Shown: positions 18,423 to 26,495 of the stretch, one piece after another
Position numbering within the stretch: position 1 is the stretch's first letter
Layout: every line of letters begins with the position of its first letter
NCBI GenBank assembly: GCA_016649875.1
Contig: JAENWW010000004.1
Location: 44,873-108,872, forward strand
Length of the DNA stretch: 64,000 nt
Reading direction: 5' to 3'
Origin: Coriobacteriia bacterium
GTDB taxonomy: Bacteria > Actinomycetota > Coriobacteriia > WRKU01 > JAENWW01
Program-made: the position numbers and the translations under genes
The notes under the pieces: model-generated
Told to the model about the DNA's origin: nothing
What the model saw: only the letters and a program-made list of their open reading frames with translations
Databases searched by the model: none

Positions 18423-18451
18423 TTGACGGTAACCTTTCAAGGGCGTAAACT
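18423..18451 (+). promoter_or_regulatory. Sigma-70 promoter of the DUF3494-sortase pair
   Basis: TTGACG (18423-18428), a 17-base spacer and TAAACT (18446-18451) make a near-consensus promoter in the gap after rpoD, about 50 bases before the surface-protein ATG. It indicates that the islet is expressed independently of rpoD. Confidence 0.75.
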
Positions 18452-18501
18452 ACGGAAAGATTATAAACTGTAGAAAAGTTATCGATTGTGAGGCGGACCG
18501 A

Positions 18502-19692
18502 ATGGTAAGAATACTCAGAAAGATAGGAAACTCGGTAGTGGTGTCGGCGCTGTTGCTGGTGTTCATGGGCATTCAACCTCTGCCAAGTTTCGCAGCTCAG
18601 CCGACTGTGGAGCTCGGGACGGCTTCTACTTTTGCAGTCTTAGCAGGTCAGACGATTACCAATACTGGGCCAACGACAATTCGCGGAAATGCGGGCGGAG
18701 ATGCCGGAGTATTTTCCGGTAGTGCGTTTACCGGGCAGGCACAGGTGACGCAAATAAACGGTGCGGTCCACTTGGCCGATACTCTTGCTGGCGAGGCACA
18801 AGATGCTCTAACGGCTGCCTACCTCGATGCCGCAGGAAGAACGCCTTTTACCACAATCGGGTCCGAGCTTGGCGGGAAGACCTTAAAACCAGGTGTATAC
18901 CGATCGACAAGTGGAGCGTTCCAGATAACAGGTACTCTCACGCTTGACGCACAAGGTGATCCGAATGCCGTCTTCATATTCCAGACCGCCACAACGCTCA
19001 TCACGGGGTCGGGCAGCAACGTCAGTCGTATCGACAGTGCTTTGCCCTGTAAGGTTTTCTGGCAGGTGGGAAGTTCTGCGACCCTGGGAACGAATTCACA
19101 CTTCGTAGGACGTATCCTTGCGCTTACCTCCATTGCGGCACAGAATGGCGCTACGGTACGTGGGCAGTTGTTGGCAAGGAACGGTGAGGTCACTCTTGAC
19201 ACCAACACCATCACAAACGATATTTGCGGAATCAGCGTGAGCAAAGTGGCGGATCCTTCAGCTCTGAATTCTGGGCCGGGTAACGTCACCTATACCTACA
19301 CAGTGAAAAACCCCGGTGCGGATGCATTGAGCAACGTGACCGTGACCGATGACAAGATCGGTTCTCTGACACGCGTCTCTGGCGATGTCAACGGCGATAA
19401 CCTCCTCGACCCCAGTGAGACGTGGGTATACACCGCCACGGTTTACCTTGATGCGACCACGACGAACACCGTCACCGCCACGGGTGAATTCAGCGGTGCA
19501 ACGGCTACCGATACTGCATCTGTTACCGTTACCGTGAACTCCGAATCAGGCACCGGCGGAACGATTTCGGGCGGAAAGCTTCCTAAAACAGCTACTCCGT
19601 GGTACAACATCCTTCTTGCGGGCGTTGCGCTGACGTTCGTCGGAGTTGTGGGTTGCTGGCGGATAATCATGAAGAGAAGGGTCCATGAGTGA
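18502..19692 (+). CDS. Secreted DUF3494 (ice-binding-like fold) surface protein with LPKTA anchor
   Basis: Exported, wall-anchored protein of 396 residues. A signal peptide (about 1-32, ...PSFAA) is followed by a DUF3494 beta-solenoid (about 35-245: GTASTFAVLAGQTITNTG, then AGVYRSTSGAF-like repeats). A DUF11-type Ig-like repeat (about 250-345: VTYTYTVKNPG, DPSETWVYTATV) comes next, and then LPKTA at 360-364, a hydrophobic helix and a KRR tail, the standard sortase-sorting signal. DUF3494 includes ice-binding proteins, but in many Gram-positives it is a generic adhesin or surface domain, so ice binding is not claimed. It overlaps the sortase gene by 8 bases. Ribosome site GAGGCGGA. Confidence 0.87.
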   Translation: MVRILRKIGNSVVVSALLLVFMGIQPLPSFAAQPTVELGTASTFAVLAGQTITNTGPTTIRGNAGGDAGVFSGSAFTGQAQVTQINGAVHLADTLAGEAQDALTAAYLDAAGRTPFTTIGSELGGKTLKPGVYRSTSGAFQITGTLTLDAQGDPNAVFIFQTATTLITGSGSNVSRIDSALPCKVFWQVGSSATLGTNSHFVGRILALTSIAAQNGATVRGQLLARNGEVTLDTNTITNDICGISVSKVADPSALNSGPGNVTYTYTVKNPGADALSNVTVTDDKIGSLTRVSGDVNGDNLLDPSETWVYTATVYLDATTTNTVTATGEFSGATATDTASVTVTVNSESGTGGTISGGKLPKTATPWYNILLAGVALTFVGVVGCWRIIMKRRVHE

Positions 19693-20308
19693 CGCGACTC
19701 GGTCGTCACGTAGAAGGTTACATAGAAGAACCACTGTTCTCCTTATACTGTTCGTGGGGCTCTTGGTTCTTGGAATAGGGTGTGTTTGTTGGGCAGTGAT
19801 GAATATCTGTGCACAATCGTCCCGTGTTGTTTCTGACAAAACCGTTCCTGCGGTTGCAACTACCCGATCTGTTGAAACTACCCGATCGGTTGCGCCGGTA
19901 GCTTTTCAGGAGGGCGATACGGTAGGAACTTTATCGATTCCCGCCTTGGGGAAGAAGTTTCCTATTATTGAGGGAACTGGCGAAGATGACTTGAAAAAGG
20001 GTGTGGGGCATTATATTCAAAGTGTTCTGCCTGGAATAAACGACAACTGTGTTCTTTCGGGACATCGAGATACAATCTTTGCTGGTTTAGGAAAACTTAA
20101 GATAGGCAACCGACTGGTCGTCCGGACGGTGACGGGTACCTTCACTTATAAGATCAGTGGCACCCGCATCGTCGACAAAGACGACAGGACGGTTATTGTA
20201 CCAACCGATCATGCTGTATTGACGCTTACCACCTGCTATCCATTCCATTTTGTCGGTAGCGCACCGGATCGCTATATCATCAGCTCGGATTTGGTGAAGA
20301 GTGAATAG
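19685..20308 (+). CDS. Class D-like sortase
   Basis: Membrane transpeptidase that cleaves an LPXTA-type motif and attaches the protein to the cell wall. 207 residues: an N-terminal membrane anchor (about 16-42), a spacer, then the sortase barrel. Catalytic residues are visible: His127 in SGHRDTIF, Cys184 in TLTTCYPFHFVGSAPDRYI, and the arginine of DRY. The TLTTCYPF and GSAPDRYI stretches resemble class D sortases, whose known motif LPNTA is close to the LPKTA of the overlapping upstream gene, its likely dedicated substrate. A tandem 18-base duplication (19859-19894) gives a repeated TTRSV in the spacer. Confidence 0.9.
   Translation: MSDATRSSRRRLHRRTTVLLILFVGLLVLGIGCVCWAVMNICAQSSRVVSDKTVPAVATTRSVETTRSVAPVAFQEGDTVGTLSIPALGKKFPIIEGTGEDDLKKGVGHYIQSVLPGINDNCVLSGHRDTIFAGLGKLKIGNRLVVRTVTGTFTYKISGTRIVDKDDRTVIVPTDHAVLTLTTCYPFHFVGSAPDRYIISSDLVKSE
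19859..19894 (+). repeat. Tandem 18-bp repeat in the sortase spacer
   Basis: Two copies of ACTACCCGATCKGTTGMR side by side, in frame, encoding TTRSVE and TTRSVA between the membrane anchor and the catalytic domain. Length change here would alter only the stalk. Confidence 0.8.
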
Positions 20309-20321
20309 AGGCGAATGACAA

Positions 20322-20389
20322 GACCTGCTGTGCCCTTTTGTAACCTTTTTTTCTTGCGAAAAATTCGGTTAAAAAGAAAACAGCAGGTC
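20322..20389. terminator. Large nested hairpin between convergent sortase and tRNA genes
   Basis: Perfect 10-bp outer arms GACCTGCTGT (20322-20331) and ACAGCAGGTC (20380-20389) enclose further paired blocks: CTTTT/AAAAG (20335-20339 with 20372-20376), TAACC/GGTTA (20341-20345 with 20367-20371) and TTTTTC/GAAAAA (20348-20353 with 20358-20363) around a TTGC loop. About 26 bp can pair. The sortase (+) and the CAU tRNA (-) converge on it, so a bidirectional terminator is the simplest reading; there is no clean 3' T tract, and a small mobile repeat is the alternative. Confidence 0.6.
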
Positions 20390-20403
20390 AGAGGCTATGA
20401 AAA

Positions 20404-20479
20404 TGGTGGGCCCAGCAGGATTCGAACCTGCAACCGAAGGATTATGAGTCCTTTGCGCTAACCGTTGCGCCATGGGCCC
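20404..20479 (-). tRNA. tRNA with CAU anticodon (Ile2 or elongator Met)
   Basis: On the minus strand, a full 76-base cloverleaf: acceptor GGGCCCA paired with TGGGCCC, A73 and an encoded CCA; anticodon stem AAGGA/TCCTT around loop CTCATAA, hence CAU; T loop GGTTCGAATCC. It is not the initiator type. The acceptor pairs C4-G69 and C5-G68 match the features TilS recognises in tRNA-Ile2, so lysidine-modified tRNA-Ile is somewhat favoured over elongator tRNA-Met; I cannot settle this by eye. Confidence 0.93.
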
Positions 20480-20527
20480 GATGCGTTTCGATACCAAAAG
20501 ATTTTAGCAGATTTATGGGCATTTTAC

Positions 20528-20557
20528 TTGATACAAACTGAGGTAATGCAGTATACT
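20528..20557 (+). promoter_or_regulatory. Promoter of tRNA-Asn
   Basis: TTGATA (20528-20533), 18-base spacer, TATACT (20552-20557), about 21 bases before the mature tRNA 5' end. Confidence 0.7.
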
Positions 20558-20578
20558 TTCTTCTCGTGCAAAACTCAT

Positions 20579-20654
20579 TCCTCGGTAGCTCAATTGGCAG
20601 AGCATCTGACTGTTAATCAGAGGGTTGTAGGTTCGAGTCCTACCCGGGGAGCCA
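20579..20654 (+). tRNA. tRNA-Asn (GUU anticodon)
   Basis: Full cloverleaf of 76 bases including encoded CCA: acceptor TCCTCGG paired with CCGGGGA (one G-U), D arm GGTAGCTCAATTGGCAGAGC-like, anticodon loop CTGTTAA (GTT), T arm GTAGGTTCGAGTCCTAC, discriminator G73. Its own promoter precedes it and a terminator follows at 20666, so it is a single-gene unit. Confidence 0.97.
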
Positions 20655-20665
20655 CGAAATTTCAT

Positions 20666-20692
20666 AAGACCTCATCTTCGAGGTCTTTTTTT
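20666..20692 (+). terminator. Terminator of tRNA-Asn
   Basis: Stem AAGACCTC (20666-20673) with GAGGTCTT (20680-20687), 6-base loop, followed by a run of T's. Confidence 0.92.
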
Positions 20693-20694
20693 AT

Positions 20695-20715
20695 ACGTGT
20701 GTAACACGTTACAAT
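20695..20715 (+). promoter_or_regulatory. Palindromic operator candidate overlapping the galE promoter
   Basis: ACGTGT-GTA-ACACGT (20695-20709) is a perfect 6-3-6 inverted repeat, immediately followed by a -10-like TACAAT (20710-20715). It sits where a repressor would cover the spacer. The position and symmetry are seen; regulation is inferred, and no regulator gene is nearby. Confidence 0.4.
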
Positions 20716-20741
20716 TGTGTTCTCTAAAAAAGAAGGCGTAT

Positions 20742-21803
20742 GTGAAAATTTTAGTCACCGGCGGAGCCGGCTACATAGGTTCGGTTACCGTCAAGTCTCT
20801 TTTGGATGCCGGGCACGATTGCATCGTCATCGATTCTTTGGAAAACGGCAATCGGTCTGCCGTCGATTCGCGCGCACGGTTCGTGAAAGGAAATATCGGA
20901 GATAAAGACACGATTGTGCCGCTTCTTGAAAATGTCGATGCCGTTATGCATCTCGCCGGCTACATCGAAGTGGGGGAGTCCGTTGAATATCCTGAGAAAT
21001 ATTTCCACAACAACGTAGAAAATGCACGGGTTTTACTCGACGCCATGATCGAACAAGATATCTTAAAGATGGTGTTTTCCTCGACCGCGGCGGTATACGG
21101 TCGTCCCGAGACCGTGCCGATTGATGAAGATTCGCCACTTCATCCGATTAATCCTTACGGTGAGAGTAAACTGGCTTTCGAGCGTCTTCTCGATGCCTAC
21201 AGTATCGATTACGGGCTGGAATCCATCCGCTTTCGTTATTTCAATGTCGCCGGTGCGTGGCCTGATGCCTCGATCGGCGAAGCGCACGATCCTGAAACGC
21301 ATTTGATTCCTAATGTGATACGTGCGCTGTCTGTCGGTGGGAACCTCTCTACAAAAGATGGCGGGAACGCCATCGCTACGAGTGAGGATCGTGTGCGAAA
21401 GATTACCATTTTCGGAAACGAATATCCGACGTCCGATGGAACGTGTGTCCGTGATTACATTCACGTTTGTGATTTGGCACAGGCCCATGCGATGGCGCTG
21501 CAAGCACTCGGGCGAGGCGAAGTCGGCGGCGTATACAATCTGGGGAACGGTACGGGATTCTCAAACAATGAGGTTGTATATGCGACGGGAAAGGCGCTTG
21601 GTCTTGACGCCGAGGATACAAAGAGGCGCATACACTACGGACCGGCTCGCAAAGGCGACCCTGCAATGCTGATTGCTTCGTCTGACAGAGCGAACGAGCG
21701 GTTCGGGTGGTATCCTCGCTACGGAAAAATTGAAGAAATCATCGACCACGCCTGTGCGTGGCATGAGCTCCATCCCCACGGGTATGAAATTGAGGAATTT
21801 TAA
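20742..21803 (+). CDS. galE: UDP-glucose 4-epimerase
   Basis: NAD-dependent epimerase of the extended SDR family interconverting UDP-glucose and UDP-galactose for cell-surface sugars. 353 residues: Rossmann loop GGAGYIGS at 8-15, active-site Tyr139-x3-Lys143 in NPYGESK, and the substrate-binding RYFNVAGA. The GTG at 20742 follows AAGAAGG; the frame is open 45 bases upstream, but that would place extra residues before the Rossmann strand. A possible operator lies just upstream. No Leloir partner genes are next to it. Confidence 0.94.
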   Translation: MKILVTGGAGYIGSVTVKSLLDAGHDCIVIDSLENGNRSAVDSRARFVKGNIGDKDTIVPLLENVDAVMHLAGYIEVGESVEYPEKYFHNNVENARVLLDAMIEQDILKMVFSSTAAVYGRPETVPIDEDSPLHPINPYGESKLAFERLLDAYSIDYGLESIRFRYFNVAGAWPDASIGEAHDPETHLIPNVIRALSVGGNLSTKDGGNAIATSEDRVRKITIFGNEYPTSDGTCVRDYIHVCDLAQAHAMALQALGRGEVGGVYNLGNGTGFSNNEVVYATGKALGLDAEDTKRRIHYGPARKGDPAMLIASSDRANERFGWYPRYGKIEEIIDHACAWHELHPHGYEIEEF

Positions 21804-21807
21804 CACT

Positions 21808-23805
21808 ATGCTATTAAATGTCGATTCAATACAAAAATCATTCGGTGACAGAATTCTGTTCGATAACGTCAGCTTCAAGGTCGGTGCGAGAGACCGCTTG
21901 GCTCTCGTCGGAGCAAACGGAGCCGGTAAAACAACATTACTCAACATCATCACTCACTGCACCGGCTATGATAGCGGTAACATCACGGTCGGAAAAGGCG
22001 TCGTTCTCGGTTATCTCGAACAAGAGGCAATTGAAATCCAAAGTTCGACGGTGCTTCGCGCCGTCATGTCGACGATTGACGAATTCGAGGCGATGGAGCA
22101 TCGCTTGACCGTTTTAGAGCAAGACTTGGCCGTCGGCGATGAGGAAGACCAGGAAAAACTTCTCGAGGAGTACGGTCATCTCCAGGAGCGTTTCGAACTC
22201 GCCGGTGGCTACTCGCTCGAGTCGCGGGCGAAAGCGGTTCTCGGAGGTCTCGGCTTCTCGCCTGAAGACGTCGATCGCAACGTGGACGAATTCAGCGGAG
22301 GGTGGCAGATGCGTATCGCGCTGGGGCGCCTCCTGCTGAAAAATCCCGATATCTTGCTCCTCGACGAACCGACGAACCACCTCGATTTGGCGAGCGTGAC
22401 ATGGTTGGAAAGTTTCTTGCGTTCCTACGACGGAGCGATTGTCATTGTGAGCCACGACCGTTCATTCATGGATGATATTGTCACGAGAGTCGCCGAGCTG
22501 AGCAATAAAGCGCTTTCCATGTACCATGGAAATTATTCCGATTATCTCATCCAAAGAGAGACGAGAATCGAGCAACTCGAGGTAAAGCTCGCGGCACAGC
22601 TCAAAGAAATGGCTCATATGCAGGAGTTCGTAGACCGATTTCGCTCCAAGGCAACGAAGGCTAAGGCGGCTCAAGAGCGCATTCGCAAGATCGCATCGAT
22701 TCGCGCCGAGCTTGTCGAGGTTCCGGAGCGCGCTCAAGAGGTCCATTTCAACTTTCCTCAACCGCAACGCACCGGAGAGCTGGTTATCGCGCTCAATGCG
22801 GTTTCAAAGGCCTACGGCGACAATGTGGTATACGATTCGCTCGACTTCAAACTCTATCGCGGTGATAAAGTCGCTCTCGTCGGCCCGAACGGTGCCGGTA
22901 AATCGACATTGCTCAAAATGCTGGCCGGTGTTTTGGCCCCCGATGCCGGAACGCGTGAACTCGGCGTGCATGTCTACAGTGCATATTTCGCGCAGCATCA
23001 ATTAGAGGCACTCAACCCTGAAAATACGGTATACCAAGAACTGGATTACGTGGCCGATGGATGGACCCAGAGTCAAGTCAGGACTTTGCTCGGTGCATTC
23101 CTGTTCCCCGGAAACGATGTCGATAAGCATATCGATGTTTTGTCGGGTGGAGAGCGCGCTCGTCTCGCTTTGGCGAAAATGCTTGTGAAACCGGCTCCGT
23201 TTTTGTGTCTCGACGAGCCGACGAACCACCTCGATATTGCGTCGGTCTCTGTGTTGGAGCATTCCCTCAAAAATTTCGAAGGCACCTTTGCGCTCATCAC
23301 ACACGACCGTCAGTTAATCAAAAACGTCGCGACGAAAATAGTCGAAGTGGATAACGGCACGGTCACGTTGTATGACGGCGATTATGAGTACTACCTGTAT
23401 AAGAAATCTTTGACGGAGGATGTCGGTGCTCAATCTGTAAGTCAAGGAAAAGCGCTCTCCATCAAACCGACGGTAAAAGAATCTGTTTCTGCAAAGCCGG
23501 TGCCGTCACGTAAAACAAAAGAACAAAAGCGCGCGGAAGCCGAGGCGCGGAATGTCGCTTATCGGCAAACTGGTTCCTTGAAGGAGGAGCTTCGAGAAAC
23601 CGAGAGCAACCTCGCTCGTGCCACGGAGCGTCAGGATGAACTTCTCGTGTTCATGGCGAATCCCGATTTTTATTTGGATAAGGTCGTTTACGATGCGGCC
23701 ATGAAAGAATTTACGGATTTGAAGAGACAGATTCCCGAGCTTGAAAAAGCGTGGTTGCACGTTACGGAAAAAATTGCGAAATTCGGACCGAATTCGAATG
23801 AATGA
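21808..23805 (+). CDS. ABC-F family ATPase (Uup/YdiF-like)
   Basis: Soluble protein with two ATPase domains and no membrane part; ABC-F members act on the ribosome. 665 residues: Walker [10 protein letters not shown] (about residue 37) and GPNGAGKST (about 363), signatures FSGGWQMR and LSGGERAR, each followed by DEPTNHLD. The linker (about 245-310) is the charged P-site-tip region. A C-terminal extension rich in Lys/Glu (about 560-665) predicts a coiled coil, as in Uup and YdiF. Start ATG follows GAGG, five bases after the galE stop. Antibiotic resistance cannot be assumed. Confidence 0.93.
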   Translation: MLLNVDSIQKSFGDRILFDNVSFKVGARDRLALVGANGAGKTTLLNIITHCTGYDSGNITVGKGVVLGYLEQEAIEIQSSTVLRAVMSTIDEFEAMEHRLTVLEQDLAVGDEEDQEKLLEEYGHLQERFELAGGYSLESRAKAVLGGLGFSPEDVDRNVDEFSGGWQMRIALGRLLLKNPDILLLDEPTNHLDLASVTWLESFLRSYDGAIVIVSHDRSFMDDIVTRVAELSNKALSMYHGNYSDYLIQRETRIEQLEVKLAAQLKEMAHMQEFVDRFRSKATKAKAAQERIRKIASIRAELVEVPERAQEVHFNFPQPQRTGELVIALNAVSKAYGDNVVYDSLDFKLYRGDKVALVGPNGAGKSTLLKMLAGVLAPDAGTRELGVHVYSAYFAQHQLEALNPENTVYQELDYVADGWTQSQVRTLLGAFLFPGNDVDKHIDVLSGGERARLALAKMLVKPAPFLCLDEPTNHLDIASVSVLEHSLKNFEGTFALITHDRQLIKNVATKIVEVDNGTVTLYDGDYEYYLYKKSLTEDVGAQSVSQGKALSIKPTVKESVSAKPVPSRKTKEQKRAEAEARNVAYRQTGSLKEELRETESNLARATERQDELLVFMANPDFYLDKVVYDAAMKEFTDLKRQIPELEKAWLHVTEKIAKFGPNSNE

Positions 23806-25000
23806 CGAGGTATACGAGGGACATGGCGAGGTGAAGGAAATCTCTGCTCAAGATGGCGGGGGAACAAAATGCAGAGCGATTGTAATCGTTGCCGATAGCG
23901 TGGGATGCGGGGCGCTTCCCGATGCGGATGCATACGGGGATGCACATGCGAACACGCTTCTTCATATCGCACAGGTCGAAGGCGGGCTTTCGATTCCGAA
24001 TCTTCGCGAACTCGGTATCGGCCATATCCTCGAGATTCCCGGCGGTGAGGCGAAGATCGAGCCCCGCGCATTTTGTCATAAAAAACTTGCTGAAATCAGT
24101 GCGGGGAAGGACACCACAACCGGCCATTGGGAGCTCATGGGTCTGAAGCTCGATCAGCCCTTTCCGGTATATCCTCAGGGATTTCCGCGTGAAGTCATGG
24201 ATCGGTTCGTCGAGCTCACCGGTTATGGATACTTGGGGAATGTTGCCGCCAGCGGAACGGAAATCATCGAGCGCCTCGGGGAGCGACATTGTCAGACAGG
24301 CGATCTCATCGTGTACACGAGTGCCGATAGCGTTTTTCAGATTGCCGCCCATGAAGACATCGTCTCGCGCGAAAAACTCTATGAAATCTGCGAAATCGTC
24401 AGAAATGAAATACTGGTCGGTCGACATACCGTCGGACGGGTTATCGCTCGGCCGTTTGTCGGTAACGGTATAACCGGTTTTTCGAGAACTTCACATCGGC
24501 ATGATTTCGCTGTTTTGCCACCGAGCGAAACGGTGCTCGATAAACTCCGAAAAAAGGGAGTGGAGGTTGTCGGAATAGGGAAAATCTCAGACATTTTTTG
24601 CGGTAGAGGAATAAGTGAGTCTCATCCGACCGTCTCAAACGACGATGGCATGACAACTGTTATGGAGCAGCTTTCAACCCACGATACGGGGTTTATTTTT
24701 GCAAATCTCGTGGATTTCGATATGCTATGGGGACACCGGCGCGATGTAAAAGCGTATAAAGAAGGTCTTGAACATTTCGATGCATGGCTTCCACGTTTGA
24801 TGAATGCGCTTACCGAGCGCGATTTACTCATCATCACCGCTGATCACGGATGCGACCCCACCTATGAAGGAAGCGATCACACGAGGGAATATGTTCCCGT
24901 TTTGATGTTCACCAAAAATGACGATCACAGTTTCATCGACACGAAATCAGATGATTTCGAGATGGTCGGAAAAGCAGTCTACTCTTGGTTGTGCAGGTAA
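23798..25000 (+). CDS. deoB: Phosphopentomutase
   Basis: Interconverts ribose-1-phosphate (or deoxyribose-1-phosphate) and the 5-phosphate, linking nucleoside salvage to the pentose phosphate pool. Alkaline-phosphatase superfamily: metal site [13 protein letters not shown] near the N-terminus, KDTTTGHWE with the phosphorylated threonine, [11 protein letters not shown], and the C-terminal metal ligands [19 protein letters not shown]. About 400 residues. The start is uncertain: ATG 23798 overlaps the preceding gene by 8 bases and has no clear ribosome site, and the first 20 residues are not conserved in the family. Confidence 0.92.
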   Translation: MNDEVYEGHGEVKEISAQDGGGTKCRAIVIVADSVGCGALPDADAYGDAHANTLLHIAQVEGGLSIPNLRELGIGHILEIPGGEAKIEPRAFCHKKLAEISAGKDTTTGHWELMGLKLDQPFPVYPQGFPREVMDRFVELTGYGYLGNVAASGTEIIERLGERHCQTGDLIVYTSADSVFQIAAHEDIVSREKLYEICEIVRNEILVGRHTVGRVIARPFVGNGITGFSRTSHRHDFAVLPPSETVLDKLRKKGVEVVGIGKISDIFCGRGISESHPTVSNDDGMTTVMEQLSTHDTGFIFANLVDFDMLWGHRRDVKAYKEGLEHFDAWLPRLMNALTERDLLIITADHGCDPTYEGSDHTREYVPVLMFTKNDDHSFIDTKSDDFEMVGKAVYSWLCR

Positions 25001-25001
25001 T

Positions 25002-25736
25002 ATGGAATACGAATTCAAATCGAAAAATCTCAAACTCATCGACTTTCCGTTTACTCTCGGCACCGTCGTCTCGGCAATGATGGATGCTGCACGTTTTGGG
25101 CACATCGGATCGAGATTTCATTTTTATGTCGTCGGCGGGATGGTGCGTGATACGTACTTGGGCGTTGCGAATAGCAAGAGTGATATGGATATCGCGTTTT
25201 CCGGTGACTTGATGCTGTTGCTCGGTTGCCTGGACACATCGGAAGACTTTAAAATCATTCGAGTGAACAAGAATCTCAATACGGCGAGAGTTTCCTATTA
25301 CGATGAGGCGTCGCGCTCGCAGATCGAGTTCGATCTCGCCCAATTGCGAGCTGAAGATTATTCTGCCGGGCGCCCGTATCCCGAAGTTTCGTTTAACAAC
25401 ATACCGATACAGTGGGATCTCGCGCGTCGTGATTTCACCGTCAACGCCCTTGCCTTCGACGTAGTCGCCGAAATGATAATCGACCCCTTCAACGGCTATG
25501 ATGATATCGTTGATCAAAAGATACGTGTGTTGCACGAAGAATCTTTCAAAGATGATCCGACCCGTCTCGTCCGAGCCATAACGCAGGCGAAACGATTCGG
25601 TTTCGATATTGATGACGACACAAAGTATCTTGCGCGACAGGCACTCGTGGCCCGCGCGTTCGATAAGCTGACACCCGCGCAGTTCAGCGATGAAATGCGA
25701 GCGACACTTAAGGAGAACAGAGATTGTTTCAATTAA
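25002..25736 (+). CDS. Short CCA-adding/poly(A) polymerase-like nucleotidyltransferase (head and neck only)
   Basis: Class II nucleotidyltransferase fold. Motifs: VVGGMVRD and the metal-binding DMD in KSDMDIAFSGD (head), WDLARRDFTVNALAFD, and the neck DDPTRLVRAITQAKRFGF. The protein ends after 244 residues just past the neck helix, whereas normal CCA-adding enzymes reach 380 or more with body and tail domains. The stop overlaps the next start by 13 bases and that gene is intact, so this is not an obvious frameshift. Both tRNA genes in the window encode CCA. It may be a reduced CCA-repair or A-adding enzyme, or a different tRNA/RNA nucleotidyltransferase. Confidence 0.8.
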   Translation: MEYEFKSKNLKLIDFPFTLGTVVSAMMDAARFGHIGSRFHFYVVGGMVRDTYLGVANSKSDMDIAFSGDLMLLLGCLDTSEDFKIIRVNKNLNTARVSYYDEASRSQIEFDLAQLRAEDYSAGRPYPEVSFNNIPIQWDLARRDFTVNALAFDVVAEMIIDPFNGYDDIVDQKIRVLHEESFKDDPTRLVRAITQAKRFGFDIDDDTKYLARQALVARAFDKLTPAQFSDEMRATLKENRDCFN

Positions 25737-26398
25737 CCGGTATGAGCACAGTGGCAAATATCGCTTTGTGGGCTGCGAAATTGCTGATTTTGTTCGGTTC
25801 GATTATTTTGCATGAGATTTCTCATGGATATGCTGCGCTCAAGATGGGGGACACGACAGCCAAAGATGCCCATCGTCTTTCGCTCAATCCGCTTAAGCAC
25901 ATCGATCCGTTCGGCACCATCATCATGCCTGCCGCGATGCTCCTGATTTCGCAAGGCTCTTTCGCATTCGGCTATGCCAAACCCGTGCCCATCAATCCCA
26001 GACGATTCAAAAACGAGCGAAGTGGAATGCTCATCACCGGCATTGCCGGTCCGATGACCAACATCGGTTTGGCGATTCTTGCCGGTGTCGCATATCGCGG
26101 AATCGGCTTCGTCGCCGGTACTTCGAGTACGTTTATCGCCGTGGTCGCCTATCTTTTGAGCTACATGGCGTTCATGAACCTCGTGCTCGCATTTTTCAAC
26201 CTCATTCCGCTTCCTCCGCTCGACGGTTCCCGCGTCGTGCAAAGGTTTTTGCCGACGAAGGCTCGGGATGCCTATCATCGACTCGAACCCTACGGATTCG
26301 TCATCATCATGGCGACGATTTGGTTTTTTCCGCAGGTTTTCAACGCATATCTGGTATTGACGGTCACACCTGTTTTCAACTTCCTCGTGGGCGCATGA
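25724..26398 (+). CDS. Site-2-protease-family membrane metalloprotease (M50)
   Basis: Integral membrane zinc protease of peptidase family M50 (YwhC-like, without PDZ). 224 residues with about five hydrophobic segments. The zinc motif His30-Glu31-x2-His34 (HEISH) lies in the first membrane helix and the third ligand Asp167 in LPPLDGSR. Signature NPLKHIDPFGT is present. I choose TTG 25724 because AAGGAG stands eight bases ahead; the ATG at 25742 has no ribosome site. Substrate unknown. Confidence 0.88.
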   Translation: MFQLTGMSTVANIALWAAKLLILFGSIILHEISHGYAALKMGDTTAKDAHRLSLNPLKHIDPFGTIIMPAAMLLISQGSFAFGYAKPVPINPRRFKNERSGMLITGIAGPMTNIGLAILAGVAYRGIGFVAGTSSTFIAVVAYLLSYMAFMNLVLAFFNLIPLPPLDGSRVVQRFLPTKARDAYHRLEPYGFVIIMATIWFFPQVFNAYLVLTVTPVFNFLVGA

Positions 26399-26495
26399 TA
26401 AGACGCGTCATATCACCTGATACGGTATGATTATTCAGTTACGAATACGCGCAGACATCTGTGCTTAAAGAAAATGAGAAACGAAAGGCTATTCC

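Noticed and set aside
20389..20479. tRNA as an attachment site for the DUF3494-sortase islet
   Set aside because: The tRNA 3' end does face the islet, but I find no copy of its 3' segment near 18395-18500, and there is no integrase.
25724..25742. Frameshift joining the short CCA-like gene to the next frame
   Set aside because: The next frame is a complete M50 protease with its own ribosome site, and contains no CCA-enzyme body or tail residues.
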